Shown: positions 44,976-56,374 of the stretch, one piece after another
Layout of the letters: the number at the start of each line of letters is the position of its first letter
How positions within the stretch are numbered: the stretch's first letter is position 1
NCBI RefSeq assembly: GCF_963676685.1
Contig: NC_092353.1
Coordinates: forward strand, 4,802,207-4,866,206
Length of the DNA stretch: 64,000 bases
Source of the DNA: Mytilus edulis
Lineage: Eukaryota > Mollusca > Bivalvia > Mytilida > Mytilidae
Direction of reading: 5' to 3'
Position numbers and translations under genes: made by a program
The notes under the pieces: generated by a model
The model's input: only the letters and a program-made list of their open reading frames with translations
Databases searched by the model: none
Told to the model about the DNA's origin: nothing

Positions 44976-47718
44976 ACGTATTTAAAGCGAATAAGTAACG
45001 AATAGGTAACAGGGTATTAACCGAGCGCTGGAACGGGTACATATGCGCTAATAGGGTCATTTCATCTCTTAGAACACATTGTTACCACCAGAGACATGGA
45101 CACAATTAAAAATCCTTTTCTAAAAGGTGCAACGTACAACAAACGTATTATAAGTGAATAGGTAACGAATAGGTAACAGGGTAATAACCGTACGCTGGAA
45201 CGGGTAAATGCACGCTAATAGGGTCATTTCATCTCTTAGAACACATTGTTACCACCAGAGACATGGACACAATTAAAAATCCTTTTCTAAAAGGTGCAAC
45301 GTACAACAAACGTATTATAAGTGAATAGGTAACGAATAGGTAACAGGGTAATAACCGTACACTGGAACGGGTAAATGCACGCTAATAGGGTCATTTCATC
45401 TCTAATTACACATTGTTACCACCAGAGACATGAACACAAGTGAAAATCCTTTTCTAAAAGGTGCAACGTACAACAAACGTATTTTAAGCGAATAAGTAAC
45501 GAATATGTAACGAATAGGTAACAGGGTAATAACCGAGCGCTGGAACGGGTACATGCACGCAAATAGGGTCATTTCATCTCTTATTACACATTGTTACCAC
45601 CAGAGACATGAACACAAGTGAAAATCCTTTTCTAAAAGGTGCAACGTACAACAAACGTATTTAAAGCGAATAAGTAACGAATAGGTAACAGGGTATTAAC
45701 CGAGCGCTGGAACGGGTACATATGCGCTAATAGGGTCATTTCATCTCTTAGAACACATTGTTACCACCAGAGACATGAACACAAGTGAAAATCCTTTTCT
45801 AAAAGGTGCAACGTACAACAAACGTATTTTAAGCGAATAAGTAACGAATAGGTAACGAATAGGTAACAGAGTATTAATCGAGCGCTGGAACGGGTACATG
45901 CACGCTAATAGAGTCATTTCATCTCTAAAAAGACATTGTTACCACCAGAGACATGGACTTAATTGAAAATCCTTTTCTAAAAGGTGCAACGTACAACAAA
46001 CGTATTATAAGTGAATAGGTAACGAATAGGTAACAGGGTAATAACCGAGCGCTGGAACGGGTACATGCACGCTAATAGGGTCATTTCATCTCTTATTACA
46101 CATTGTTACCACCAGAGACATGAACACAAGTAAAAATCCTTTTCTAAAAGGTGCAACGTACAACAAACGTATTTAAAGCGAATAAGTAACGAATAGGTAA
46201 CAGGGTATTAACCTAGCGCTGGAACGGGTACATATGCGCTAATAGGGTCATTTCATCTCTTAGAACACATTGTTACCACCAGAGACATGGATACAATTAA
46301 AAATCCTTTTCTAAAAGGTGCAACGTACAACAAACGTATTATAAGTGAATAGGTAACGAATAGGTAACAGGGTAATAACCGTACGCTCGAACGGGTAAAT
46401 GCACGCTAATAGGGTCATTTCATCTCTAATTACACATTGTTACCACCAGAGACATGAACACAAGTGAAAATCCTTTTCTAAAAGGTGCAACGTACAACAA
46501 ACGTATTTTAAGCGAATAAGTAACGAATAGGTAACGAATAGGTAACAGAGTATTAATCGAGCGCTGGAACGGGTACATGCACGCTAATAGAGTCATTTCA
46601 TCTCTAAAAAGACATTGTTACCACCAGAGACATGGACTTAATTGAAAATCCTTTTCTAAAAGGTGCAACGTACAACAAACGTATTATAAGTGAATAGGTA
46701 ACGAATAGGTAACAGGGTAATAACCGAGCGCTGGAACGGGTACATGCACGCAAATAGGGTCATTTCATCTCTTATTACACATTGTTACCACCAGAGACAT
46801 GAACACAAGTGAAAATCCTTTTCTAAAAGGTGCAACGTACAACAAACGTATTTAAAGCGAATAAGTAACGAATAGGTAACAGGGTATTAACCTAGCGCTG
46901 GAACGGGTACATATGCGCTAATAGGGTCATTTCATCTCTTAGAACACATTGTTACCACCAGAGACATGGATACAATTAAAAATCCTTTTCTAAAAGGTGC
47001 AACGTACAACAAACGTATTATAAGTGAATAGGTAACGAATAGGTAACAGGGTAATAACCGTACGCTCGAACGGGTAAATGCACGCTAATAGGGTCATTTC
47101 ATCTCTAATTACACATTGTTACCACCAGAGACATGAACACAAGTGAAAATCCTTTTCTAAAAGGTGCAACGTACAACAAACGTATTTTAAGCGAATAAGT
47201 AACGAATAGGTAACGAATAGGTAACAGGGTATTAACCGTGCGCTGGAACGGGTACATGCACTCTAATAGGGTCATTTCGTCTCTAAGAACACATTGTTAC
47301 CACCAGAGACATGAACACAATTAAAAAACGATTTATTTCAAGGTGTAACGTATACTTACCCCGCGCATTAAAAGCGAATAAGGAACGAATAAGTAACAGG
47401 GTATTATCCGAGCGCTGGAACGGGTACATAGATAAAGGCAGATGTGGTGTGAGTGCCAATGAGACAACTCTCCATCCAAATAACAATTTAAAAAAGTAAA
47501 CCATTATAGGTTAAAGTACGGCCTTCAACACGGAGCCTTGGCTCACACCGAACAACAAGCTATAAAGGGCCCCAAAATTACTAGTATATAACTATTCAAA
47601 CGGGAAAACCAACGGTCTAATCTATATAAACAAAACGAGATGCACGCTAATAGGGTCTTTTCATCTCTAATTACACATTGTTACCTCCAGAGACATGAAC
47701 ACAAGTGGAAATCCTTTT
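44976..47718 (+). repeat. 167/178-bp satellite, ~15 units, with a 679-bp higher-order repeat
   Basis: Units share 'cgctggaacgggtaca', 'gctaatagggtcatttcatc', 'attgttaccaccagagacat', 'aatccttttctaaaaggtgc' and 'aacgtacaacaaacgtatt'. Copies of 'agagacatg' at 45091, 45257, 45424, 45602, 45769, 45947, 46114, 46281, 46448, 46626, 46793, 46960, 47127 and 47305 give steps of 166-167 or 178 bp. The longer form has an extra 'cgaataggtaa'. The last eight steps read 167,167,167,178 twice, which is a four-unit higher-order repeat of 679 bp. Confidence 0.9.
47430..47640 (+). repeat. 211-bp mussel repeat inserted in a satellite unit
   Basis: The phrases 'gtgtgagtgccaatgagaca', 'actctccatccaaataacaa', 'cggccttcaacacggagcct' and 'cacaccgaacaacaagctat' mark the common mussel repeat also seen in part at 7510. 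It interrupts the unit between 'cgggtacat' and 'gcacgctaat'. Confidence 0.8.
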
Positions 47719-47883
47719 TTTTGACATATTCTTATATATTTTCTGTAGTTTACCTGTATTTTACCTGTATTTACCTGTAAAAAAATCGGCGCAAATGAAA
47801 AAAAAAATCGGCGCAAATGAAAGAAAAAATCGGCGCAAATGAAGTGCAAATCGGCGCAAATGCAAAACGTATCGACATGCGCC

Positions 47884-48740
47884 GTTATTTGGGATTTTAG
47901 AATACGTCACGGATGACCGATGATCATATTCAAAACCAATCATCATTTGAATTTTGTCAATTGATCTTTAATGATTAGGACTGATTGGTGATGGCAGAGA
48001 ATGTGTCTCTGTTGATGGTTATAAACACATAGAAGTAAACTTTACAAAAAAAGTTTACTTGGAAAAAAATATAAAATTATATGAATATGCTAAATAATTT
48101 TTTCTTTGGTATGTAATAATTGAAGACGTTTAGAAATATAAAAAATCTTCACATAGTTGGGAAATTTTCTATTCAAGTTTATATATCATTTAAAAACGTT
48201 TAGAAATATAGATCTTTTTCGATGTACAATTTGGCCCGCTTGGAGATCTTTATAATTGTTTGTCTACTTTCGTCTATTTATATTGCTGAAATTCTTTAAT
48301 CAAGGATTTGTACAAGCCCTTGCTATAATATAATGAATCTCGTCGCCAATATCACCATAATTACTTAAAGAACAGATACAATCTTATCCTAAATAGTTTG
48401 CCATCTAACAATTCAAAAAGAAATTTTGAGTCGAAACTGAAGTACCAAATCTTTAAAATGAATCACCTTTTTTTGTAACAGTATAGACGTCGAAAATTAA
48501 ACTGTATATATATATATATATACAAAAAAAGTTTCTTTTCAAGCGGTGTACAGAATTATATATTAAAAATTAAATACACAAAAAGAGTTTTAAAAGCAGC
48601 ATTGTCTAGCGCTTTCATCCATCTTGGGACTTTTCAAGACTATGAACGTCGTTATGAACGTCGTTATGGGGAACACATTAGTATTATGACGTAACGTCAT
48701 TGTTCGTAAAATATTAGTAGTATGACGCAACGTTATTGTT
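47884..48740. other. AT-rich stretch, includes the PLE 3' end
   Basis: No gene before the PLE frame. A (TA)n run lies at 48505-48522. The stretch 48590-48740 with 'gaacgtcgttatg' duplications and 'atgacgtaacgtcattgttc' is probably the 3' UTR of the PLE fragment that follows. Confidence 0.45.
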
Positions 48741-48750
48741 CATGTAATTA

Positions 48751-49337
48751 CTAAGCATTAAGCTTGGCGTCAAACACTTTTATAAATTTTCTTTCTAGTT
48801 CTTTACGGTATTCTTCTGTTGGTTCTGTACATTTGAAGAACGGGAAAAATTTGAATTTTCCTCCCGCACAAATATCTAAATGTTCGCTCAACGGAATTTG
48901 TCTGTACTCGGGTTGCCGTATTTGCTGTTTATGGATCCTGACCCGTTCACACACACTATTTCCTGTTTGACCGATGTAGTTTTCTTTACAGTTGACACAT
49001 GTTATACAATAGATTACATTTTCTGATTTGCAAGTCATATTTGCGTTTACTGTAAATTTCTTACCGTTTTTGAAATATTTCGTACTGCCTATTTCTAAGT
49101 AAATATAATTGTCTCTGGAACATACTCCACAGCGTGAATCGCCACAAATTTGTACGGATGATATCTTCTTAACTATATCAAATCGCGCTTTTGTAAGTTG
49201 GCGTTTCAAATTTTTCGGTTGTCTTCTACTATAAATGATCGATTCTTCTGTTACCAAATTTTTCATTGTTTCACTTTGATGTAAAATCGGAAAATTCGAT
49301 TTTATAAACTTGAAGGTATTTGGTAATGACGGATCAT
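48751..49337 (-). pseudogene. Canonical PLE C-terminal GIY-YIG endonuclease fragment
   Basis: The frame begins mid-protein near 49337 (SLPNTFKFIKSNFPIL, RRQPKNLKRQLTKARF), has a Cys cluster (CGDSRCGVC), the GIY-YIG core VIYCITC then ENYIGQTGNSV and RIHKQQI, then SEHLDIC, and ends KLNA-stop at 48751. A linker ahead of a C-terminal GIY-YIG is the canonical PLE order, opposite to the Naiad at 15.9-22.5 kb. The RT is missing because unrelated SINE sequence begins at about 49340, so this is a 5'-truncated copy. The internal ATG at 49266 is not the natural start. The frame has no internal stop. Confidence 0.85.
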
Positions 49338-49412
49338 GAGTATAAGTCTGAAAATTACACCAAACAGTGTTAGAGTTAGATTTTATACTGACAAATTTTT
49401 GTCCGTCCCTCA

Positions 49413-49500
49413 GCGGGATTCGAACTCACACCTTTGATACACTACAGCACCAATCGCTTAGCCTCATGTCCAGCGCTCTAGACCACTCGACCACATCCGC
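49413..49500 (-). repeat. tRNA-derived SINE head, copy 1
   Basis: On minus it reads GCGGATGTGGTCGAGTGG (A box), continues 'tctagagcgctgg', and has AGTTCGAATCCCGC (B box) 88 nt from the start. The layout resembles a class II (Ser/Leu-type) tRNA but the arms do not pair as a functional tRNA. The downstream tail '...acaaaaatttgtcag' and 'actctaacactgtttggtg' is the SINE body. Confidence 0.75.
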
Positions 49501-49887
49501 TATATTAAAATATAACTTCAATAGTCGTAGTGTTACCTTGTCACGGAAGGTGAATCTAGAGATAGACATGAGACACGTGTTTTTTAAGCGTGTGTAGATG
49601 TTATATTATTATTTTCATACACAATGTATTTATCATTTGTCAGCAATCTAACTCAACAATTTTTATATATCATATAGGATCATGATTCATTTCATTATAC
49701 AGTCACCAGAAATAAGTATATTTTACAAACAAGTCTAAACAAGTGACAAACCATACAATATACATGTCCACTGGATCTAAGAGTGATATAGATACAAGGT
49801 TAATGCAAATATTTATATAAGTCTGAAAATTACACCAAACAGTGTTAGAGTTAGATTTTATACTGACAAATTTTTGTCCGTCCCTCA

Positions 49888-49975
49888 GCGGGATTCGAAC
49901 TCACACCTTTGATACACTACAGCACCAATCGCTTAGCCTCATGTCCAGCGCTCTAGACCACTCGACCACATCCGC
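49888..49975 (-). repeat. tRNA-derived SINE head, copy 2
   Basis: Identical to copy 1 and displaced by 475 bp. Part of the tandem duplication. Confidence 0.75.
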
Positions 49976-50171
49976 TATATTAAAATATAACTTCAATAGT
50001 CGTAGTGTTACCTTGTCACGGAAGGTGAATCTAGAGATAGACATGAGACACGTGTTTTTCAAGCGTGTGTAGATGTTATATTATTATTTTCATACACAAT
50101 GTATTTATCATTTGTCAGCAATCTAACTCAACAATTTTTATATATCATATAGGATCATATATATATATATA

Positions 50172-50262
50172 TATACAACTCGTCTAAACATCAACCCAAC
50201 AATGTTAGATCTGTAAATTTGCTTTCGCAAATTTTTGGTTCTTCCCTCGCCGGGATTCGAAC
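50172..50262 (-). repeat. SINE tail with B box only
   Basis: 'gtctaaacatcaacccaaca', 'atgttagatctg' and 'ccgggattcgaacc' are a diverged relative of the SINE tail and B box. The 5' tRNA part is replaced by (TA)n. Confidence 0.6.
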
Positions 50263-51378
50263 CATATATATATATAATATAATATATATATATATGTATT
50301 CTTTTTTCAAAATTCCTGAAATAATTTAAAATTATCTTTAGACAGCTTTCATATGCAAATATCTTTTTAGAAGTATGTGAGCGTATTACCCCCCCCCCCC
50401 CTTTTTTTCCTTCTATACAATTTATTTGTAAACGATTTTGTGTCTTTTAAAATTTGTGTTTGCTAATTAACTGCGGTTCATGCTGCCAAAAGTCAAAACT
50501 GTCTCCTTGTGTATAAGTTAGTGATAAAAAAATGTTTGAAGCCGCCAGAAGAATAAATCATTTCCTGAACTTAAATACATTTATCTGTAAATAAAGACAA
50601 TTTGCTTAAAACATTCTCTCATATATTTAAACAATTGTAAAATAATTAATTCAACGACTTTCTTTTACCTTTTACTTTTCTTCTTCAGTTTTTTTTTTAA
50701 CCCATTGCTCTTCATTTATTCGAAAAATAATTACTGATCACAAATTTTTCGAATGCTTTTTATCCTATTTTCGTATCGAACTTACATGTTAGCAGTTGAA
50801 CGGAATTTACAACTTAAATTTTCAGCAACAAAATTCCACACTTTTTTACTTGGATTTTTTTTCTGTTTTGAAGGCGCCACCAGTGACCCCGTAGCACACA
50901 TAACCAACACCTCACATGGCGTATTCGCGATGTTGAGGTATTGACATACAATCACATTTATCAATATACAGCAAGTAGGTAATTTGGTGTTGAATGCCAG
51001 TAGGTCAGAATTTGTTAATTGAATTTTACCTGTAAAAGGGTTACTAGCTGTCAAATTCATGTTCATCGATTTTAATCAAATTCACATAACGTGTGGTGTT
51101 GAATTGTTTATTAAAATTCCACGCACAATCTTGGCTGATATGCATAAAACCATTATTTCATGAACCTGCATGAAATATTGACTTATCACAGAACTAAAAA
51201 AATAAACCACCGAAAGTCCACATAAGAGGATATGGTGGATGTGAATTAACAGAATAGAGAATAACGGGCAAAGAAAAAAAAGGAATAAAGAATAGTGAAA
51301 GAAAGAGAATAATGGTAAAAAGTGTAAGTCATTAAAATTATAGCTTAAAAAAAAGAAGCCTCTTGCAGGGTTACACTA
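50263..51378. other. Gene-free AT-rich stretch
   Basis: Contains a poly-C run (50389-50401) and (TA)n at 50263-50294. No recognised ORF. Confidence 0.45.
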
Positions 51379-52644
51379 ATGACTGGACCGAATGACAGGA
51401 CCGAATGACAGGACCAAATGAAAAATGCTAATAACTTTTTTATTTCGCAAAGGATTGATCTGAAATTTGAAATATAATAAGATTTTATCATTTGATAAAT
51501 AGATTTAAGAAAAATATTAAAAAGTTTTGTAAGAAACGTGACATGACCAACTCTGATAATGACAGGACCAACATCGAGAATGACAGGACCAAATCAAATT
51601 GCTAATAACTTTTTTGTTTTTCAAAGGAATTATTTCAGATTTGAAATATAAAATGGTATGTCATATTTTGAAACCAAAATGTTATAAAAATTATAGATTT
51701 ATTTTCAAAAACTTTCGAAAACGTGACATGACCATCGCTGATTGACAGGACCAACATCGACAATGACCGGACCAGATGAAATTGCTAATTTCTCTTTTAT
51801 TTCTCAAAATATTTTTCTGAAATTTAAAATATAATAAGATTTTATCATTTATCAAATAAATTTTAAAAAAAATACACAAAAAATATGTAAGAAACTTTAG
51901 AAAACGTGACATGACCAACTTTGATAATGACAGGACCAACTTCGACAATAACAGGACCAAATAAAAATGCTAATAACTTTTTTATTTTACAAAAGCATTA
52001 TCTCAGATTTGAAACATAAAATTATATGTCACATTTTGAAACATTTATGTTATAAAAAATAAAGATTTATTTTCAAAAACTTTCAAAATCGTGACATGAT
52101 CCCATCGCTGACTGACATGACCAAGCTCGACAATGACCTGAACAAATGAAATTGCTAATTATTCTTTTATTTCGCAGAATATTTCTCTGAAATTAAAATA
52201 TGTGAAGATTATACCATTTTATACATAAATATAAGAAAAAGGTATAAAAAGCTTGCTGAAATGTGATCTGGTTAACGTTGTCAATAACAGGACAATCCTC
52301 GACAATTAATGACAGGACCAAATAAAAATGCTAATTATGCATAACATTTGTCAGAAAATTCCTCTCAAATTTGAAATAATGACAATTAAGACCATTTTGC
52401 ACATCATATATATAAGAAAAATATAGAAAAAAAAACGTATTGAAAGCTTGCGGTTGTGAAACCTGACCAACATCGGCTATGATCTGGCCAATGATTTTAC
52501 TGAAATTGTTTAATTCTGATCCATAATTAGTAAGATATATCAGAGACATATATATGTCTCTGGATATATTTTATAAATTCAGGAAAATATATTCTATGGT
52601 GGTTAAAATTCTTGACCTAGCTACTAAACATGCTAAACGTATGT

Positions 52645-52870
52645 TGGCAGAGAGTCACAGGACATGCAGAGTCACAGGACAAAAAGACACGAATGATCAC
52701 TATATTTAAGAAAGAGATCTTGAAATATTTATATGTAATTACATATAATCATTTTATAGTTTAAGAGATTGTTCATTAAACTATAGATAAATTCAGATTT
52801 ATTGAATTGTCATCATAATATTTCTTGACATCATGAAGCCCAATTTAAGCCACTTTGAAAAGGTATCAAA
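52645..52870 (+). mobile_element. Diverged partial copy of the GGACAAAAAGTCACA MITE
   Basis: It starts 'agagtcacaggaca', 'gtcacaggacaaaaagacac', then 'cttgaaatatttatatgtaa' and 'catgaagcccaatttaagcc', which follow the order of the 53181 copy. The right end is missing. Confidence 0.6.
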
Positions 52871-53180
52871 CCTTTTAAAGTAGTCCGTGAAAATGTTTGA
52901 TTCAGTATATTTTATGAAAATATTTGAAACTACCAAGAAATCATGCATGCAAGGGTCGGGCATACTTCAAGAAATGTTTATTTGTTTATTTATATATACC
53001 CTGCATATACTCAAGCATACATGGAAATAATTATTTAATGTTCTGAAAATATTTAATAAAACAACGACATGAACTATTATGTGATTTTAATTACTGTCAT
53101 CACAATCTTTATTGGGTTTATCAACTTATTTATGGCTTATGTCACACCTTTTGTTTGTTACCTTATAATTGTTTTCAAAC

Positions 53181-53614
53181 GGACAGAAAGTCACAGGACA
53201 AAAAGTCACAGGACATAAAGTCACAAATTTGGTAGGACAAAAAGTCACAATAATTTGTTGACAATTGTTTGAATATATAAGAGAAATATCTTGAAATATT
53301 TACTTTTTAATACATATATTCATATTAAAGTTTAGGAAATGTGTCATTATACTTGAAAAATGAAGATTTATTTAATTTTAATCATGCAAAAGATATATTT
53401 CTTGGCACCATGAAGCCATTTAAGTGCCAAGCCATTTTGACATTTTGTTTTTTTAACAATTATTTGATCATCTTTGATATTTTTTGGATAAATTTTGTTA
53501 ACAAAGTTGGTTTATATACAATAATTCAAGAAAAATACAAAAATATTTTTCTAGAAATAAGCAATTTTTATTCAAAGAAAATAATCAGAAAAAATGAATT
53601 GTGACTTTCTGTCC
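53181..53614 (+). mobile_element. 434-bp MITE with GGACAAAAAGTCACA termini, intact copy
   Basis: The left end has GGACAGAAAGTCACA followed by three more copies of the motif (to 53250). The right end is the inverted GTGACTTTCTGTCC. The interior is AT-rich; an 87-aa ORF has no recognisable domain. This copy defines the family split at 36878-40440. Confidence 0.8.
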
Positions 53615-54779
53615 TACATTCTCGGATTATGTCCGGTAATTAATATACAAAATAATTTGAATGAATGAATGAATGAATTATCTTTATTCTCAACCCAAAT
53701 ACATAGTTAAAGAGTTAAGATATAGCATGTGTGAAATATCAATTAATATGATAAATATTTACACCAAAGATAAATAAAGTTAGCTTTTTCCCTTATTTTC
53801 TAAAAACTTATAAATCATTCAATCTTAATGTGTGTTTTTTAATAATTATTATTAATTTCAACCAGGATTTCTATAGTAGGAACTATGGTCATTTCACGTT
53901 TTCGCAAAAAAAAAAAATCTAGATTTTTTTTCTTTAATTGATGTTTTAAAAGATGAGATCACATTTTATTTTAAATCTGACATAATTCCTTTTCAAAATT
54001 AAAAAGTGAATAGCATTTTTATTTGGTCCTGTCCTTGTCAAGGTTTGTCCTGTCGTTGTCAGTGTTGGTCAGGTCACATTACAGCAAGCTTTTAATATTT
54101 TTTTCCTAAATTATTCCTATTTTTATGTATAAAATAGTTAAATCTGACTATATCTCAAATTTCAGAAAAATATTTTTTAGAAATAAAAAGGAATTAGCAA
54201 TTTCATCTGGTCCTGTCATTGTCGAGGTTGGTCCTGCCAGTCAGCGATGGTCAAGTCACGTTTAAACTTTCTATATTTTTTATAACATTTATTTTTCAAA
54301 ATATGACATATTATTTTATATTTCAAATCTGAGAGAATTCCTTTAAAAAATTAAAAAAGTTATAAGCATTTTACTTTGGTCCTGTCATTGTCGGTGTTGG
54401 TCATGTCATTATCAGAGTTGGTCATGTCACGTTTTCTAAAGTTTCTTACAATTTTTTTTAATTTTTTTTCTTAAATCTATTTATCAAATGATGAAATCTT
54501 ATTATATATCAAATTTCAGAAAAATATTTTGAGAAATAAAAGAGAAATTAGCAATTTCATCTGGTCCAGTCATTGTCGAGGTTGGTCCTGTCAAGCAGCG
54601 ATGGTCATGTCACGTTTTCGAAAGTTTTGAAAATAAATCTATATTTTTTATAACATTTTGGTTTCAAAATATGACATACCATTTTATATTTCAAATCTGA
54701 AATAATTCCTTTGAAAAACAAAAAAGTTATTAGCATTTTTATTTGGTCCTGTCAGTAGTGTGTTATGAGACTGCCCTCC

Positions 54780-55260
54780 GTAATCTCTCCCACAATTTTA
54801 ATTACGGAGATTACGGAGCCCGTAATCCCCTCTAATCTTCTTAAGCCAGCTTATAATCCCCTCTAATCTTCTTAAGCCAGCTTATGGTACGATTTAAAGC
54901 AGCTTATGATGCAACTTTAAGCAGCTTATTATGCAATCAATCGGATAAAGATAATCCTTATCTTTTAATCTAGATTAGTGCTCCTCAATGTTTTTGTTCC
55001 TTTAAGCACATCATTGTGCAATCAATCGGATTAAGATAATCCTTATCTTTTAATCTAGATTAGTGCTCCTCAATGTTTTGTTCCTTTTTTTTTATCCCGA
55101 TAAGAGTTAACAATTGCTAATTATAATCTTTTTGTTTTCGGATTAGAGAACCGAGTATTAACCCTTTTAATCCTGATTAGGATAAACAAATGCTAATTAT
55201 AATATATTTGTTTTCGGATTAGAGAAACGACTCTTAATTTATATCCTAGATTAGAGGAAT
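54780..55260. repeat. Direct-repeat-rich terminal region of the Polinton-like element
   Basis: Successive duplications: 'cccctctaatcttcttaagc' twice, 'gcaatcaatcggat' then 'aagataatccttatctttta' twice (about 115 bp apart), and 'gctaattataat' then 'tttgttttcggattagag' twice. Motifs of the 'taatc/gatta' type dominate. A repeat-rich, gene-free end followed by capsid-type genes is consistent with a Polinton terminal repeat. The other end is outside the window, so this is inference. Confidence 0.55.
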
Positions 55261-55684
55261 CCCTTTTGATAATTAACCAGTTGTTTCCAGACAATCAAAA
55301 TCCAATTGTTTTCGAACTTAATTAGCGGATCCTTTGTTTGAATAAAGGGAATTAATTGTAACGGAAGGAGAGACAGGCTATTTTTTATTTTTACAGGAAA
55401 TACTCTACACAACAGATTGTAAGAGAGAAGAAATATTAACAAACCGCTAACTGTATTTTCTAACAAACTAGTTGAGATAAGGATATTTAAAAAAATGAAA
55501 AAAGTTTTTCTTTCTTTCTCTTTGTAAATTCTTGATATTATTTTCTTTCTTTTCTCAATTAGTTTGTTTAAAAATAAACACCTCGTTGTCTCATCTATAT
55601 ATAGTTTCTTTTAACACAAAATAATAACACATTTCATGTATTAATCATTTATTTAAAATATTCTAGATTGTATTTGTTTTTTTT

Positions 55685-56374
55685 TTAGTTAAAACATTTA
55701 AATTGTAACCATTTTTTTCTCTTCTTTTTTATTGTGAATATACTGTTTATGTCTCGTTGCACATACATTTTCTTTTGGGTTTCCAAATTAGTTTCTGTCT
55801 TTTTTGTCTTTTTATTTTGTTGGATGTATTCATTGTCACTATCTTCACTGTATTCATCTGTTTCTTCTTTCTCCTTATTTTCTTCTTCTGTTTTCTTTTC
55901 TTTATAAGAGGTAGACTCGAATCGTACTTTGTTTGTTTTTTCTACGTTCCTAAACAAACGAAGTGGAATGTTAGTAGACTTCAGAAATTGGTAGAATTGA
56001 TGTATACCAGCTGTTAGTTTTCTACGACCAATTGGAACTGTTGAATCACGTATCAAGTCAACGATATGAGTGTTTGAAATAACTTTTCCGTCAATGCAAA
56101 CTTCACCTTGTTCGTCCCACTTAATAGATGGTTGTTTTTGTAAGTAAAGCAAAAGTCGCAAGGCTTTGTCTTTATATCTAGATGGAAAAGTGATATTGAT
56201 TAACGATTGTAAATCATCATGTAACGGTTTCTGGTCATAAGACAGATTGTGTTGGTCATTGTCTCGAGGTGGAGTGTCATTTAACACAACTTCCGCTTTC
56301 GATTGATCTTCGTTTTGTTTTTGTAAGACAGCCTCGAATTTATGTTTAGGAATAAGAATCATTTCCTTCGTCAT
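55685..56374 (-). CDS. Polinton-associated protein, 229 aa, unknown function
   Basis: Starts at ATG 56374, overlapping the stop of the upstream gene by four bases (ATGA), which suggests coupled translation. The first half holds MILIPKHKFEAVLQ and a conserved-looking core: INITFPSRYKDKALRLLLYL, WDEQGEVCIDGKVI, HIVDLIRDSTV and HQFYQFLKSTNIPLRLFRN. The second half is highly charged (Glu/Lys runs, residues about 150-215) and ends with basic clusters (IKKKRKK). The core resembles proteins I associate with Polinton-like gene clusters of invertebrates; I cannot assign a reaction. The frame is intact. A structural or DNA-binding role is possible from the basic tail, as inference only. Confidence 0.65.
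   Translation of the reverse strand: MTKEMILIPKHKFEAVLQKQNEDQSKAEVVLNDTPPRDNDQHNLSYDQKPLHDDLQSLINITFPSRYKDKALRLLLYLQKQPSIKWDEQGEVCIDGKVISNTHIVDLIRDSTVPIGRRKLTAGIHQFYQFLKSTNIPLRLFRNVEKTNKVRFESTSYKEKKTEEENKEKEETDEYSEDSDNEYIQQNKKTKKTETNLETQKKMYVQRDINSIFTIKKKRKKWLQFKCFN

Larger units (their letters stand above)
43671..47883 (+). mobile_element. MULE (Mutator-like) transposon with iterated TIRs
   Basis: The left end (43672 on) has three copies of CATTTGCGCCGATTT (43681, 43714, 43737). The right end has four inverted copies (47783, 47805, 47828, 47848) and terminates CATGCGCC, mirroring GGCGTATG on the left. 'acaggtaag' and 'ttacctgt' repeats sit just inside each TIR. The interior has the start of a MULE transposase and then tandem repeats. 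A clean nine-base duplication is not visible. Confidence 0.82.
49341..50157. repeat. 475-bp tandem duplication containing a SINE
   Basis: The segment from 'taagtctgaaaattacacca' recurs 475 bp later. The two copies are near-identical over about 340 bp and diverge after 'catataggatcat'. The second ends in a (TA)n run at 50157. Confidence 0.85.
51379..54762. mobile_element. Foldback element with 'gacaggaccaa' tandem arms
   Basis: The left arm (51379 to about 52500) has tandem ~200-bp units in two alternating types (about 400-bp dimers). They share 'tgacaggaccaaatgaaa', 'tgctaataacttttttattt' and 'cgtgacatgaccaac'. The right arm (about 53890-54762) carries the same units inverted ('ttggtcctgtcattgtcg', 'ttggtcatgtcacgttttc'). 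The outer ends 'acactaatgac' and the inverted 'cagtagtgt' are similar. The middle holds two MITE copies. No coding sequence. Confidence 0.8.

Noticed and set aside
44657-44998. C-terminal part of the 215-aa ORF (repeated SLPIRYLFPIPY)
   Set aside because: A read-through of the TTACCTATTCCC minisatellite, not transposase.
45000-47440. Repeated 'taacagggtaat', identical to part of the I-SceI homing endonuclease site
   Set aside because: Only the last 12 of 18 bases match, and it is the ordinary sequence of the satellite unit; no endonuclease gene is present.
44976-47718. CRISPR array
   Set aside because: Units are 167-178 bp with no alternating unique spacers, and the surroundings are eukaryotic transposons.
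49413-49975. Functional tRNA genes
   Set aside because: A and B boxes are present, but the acceptor and anticodon arms do not pair properly and the sequence continues into a SINE tail.
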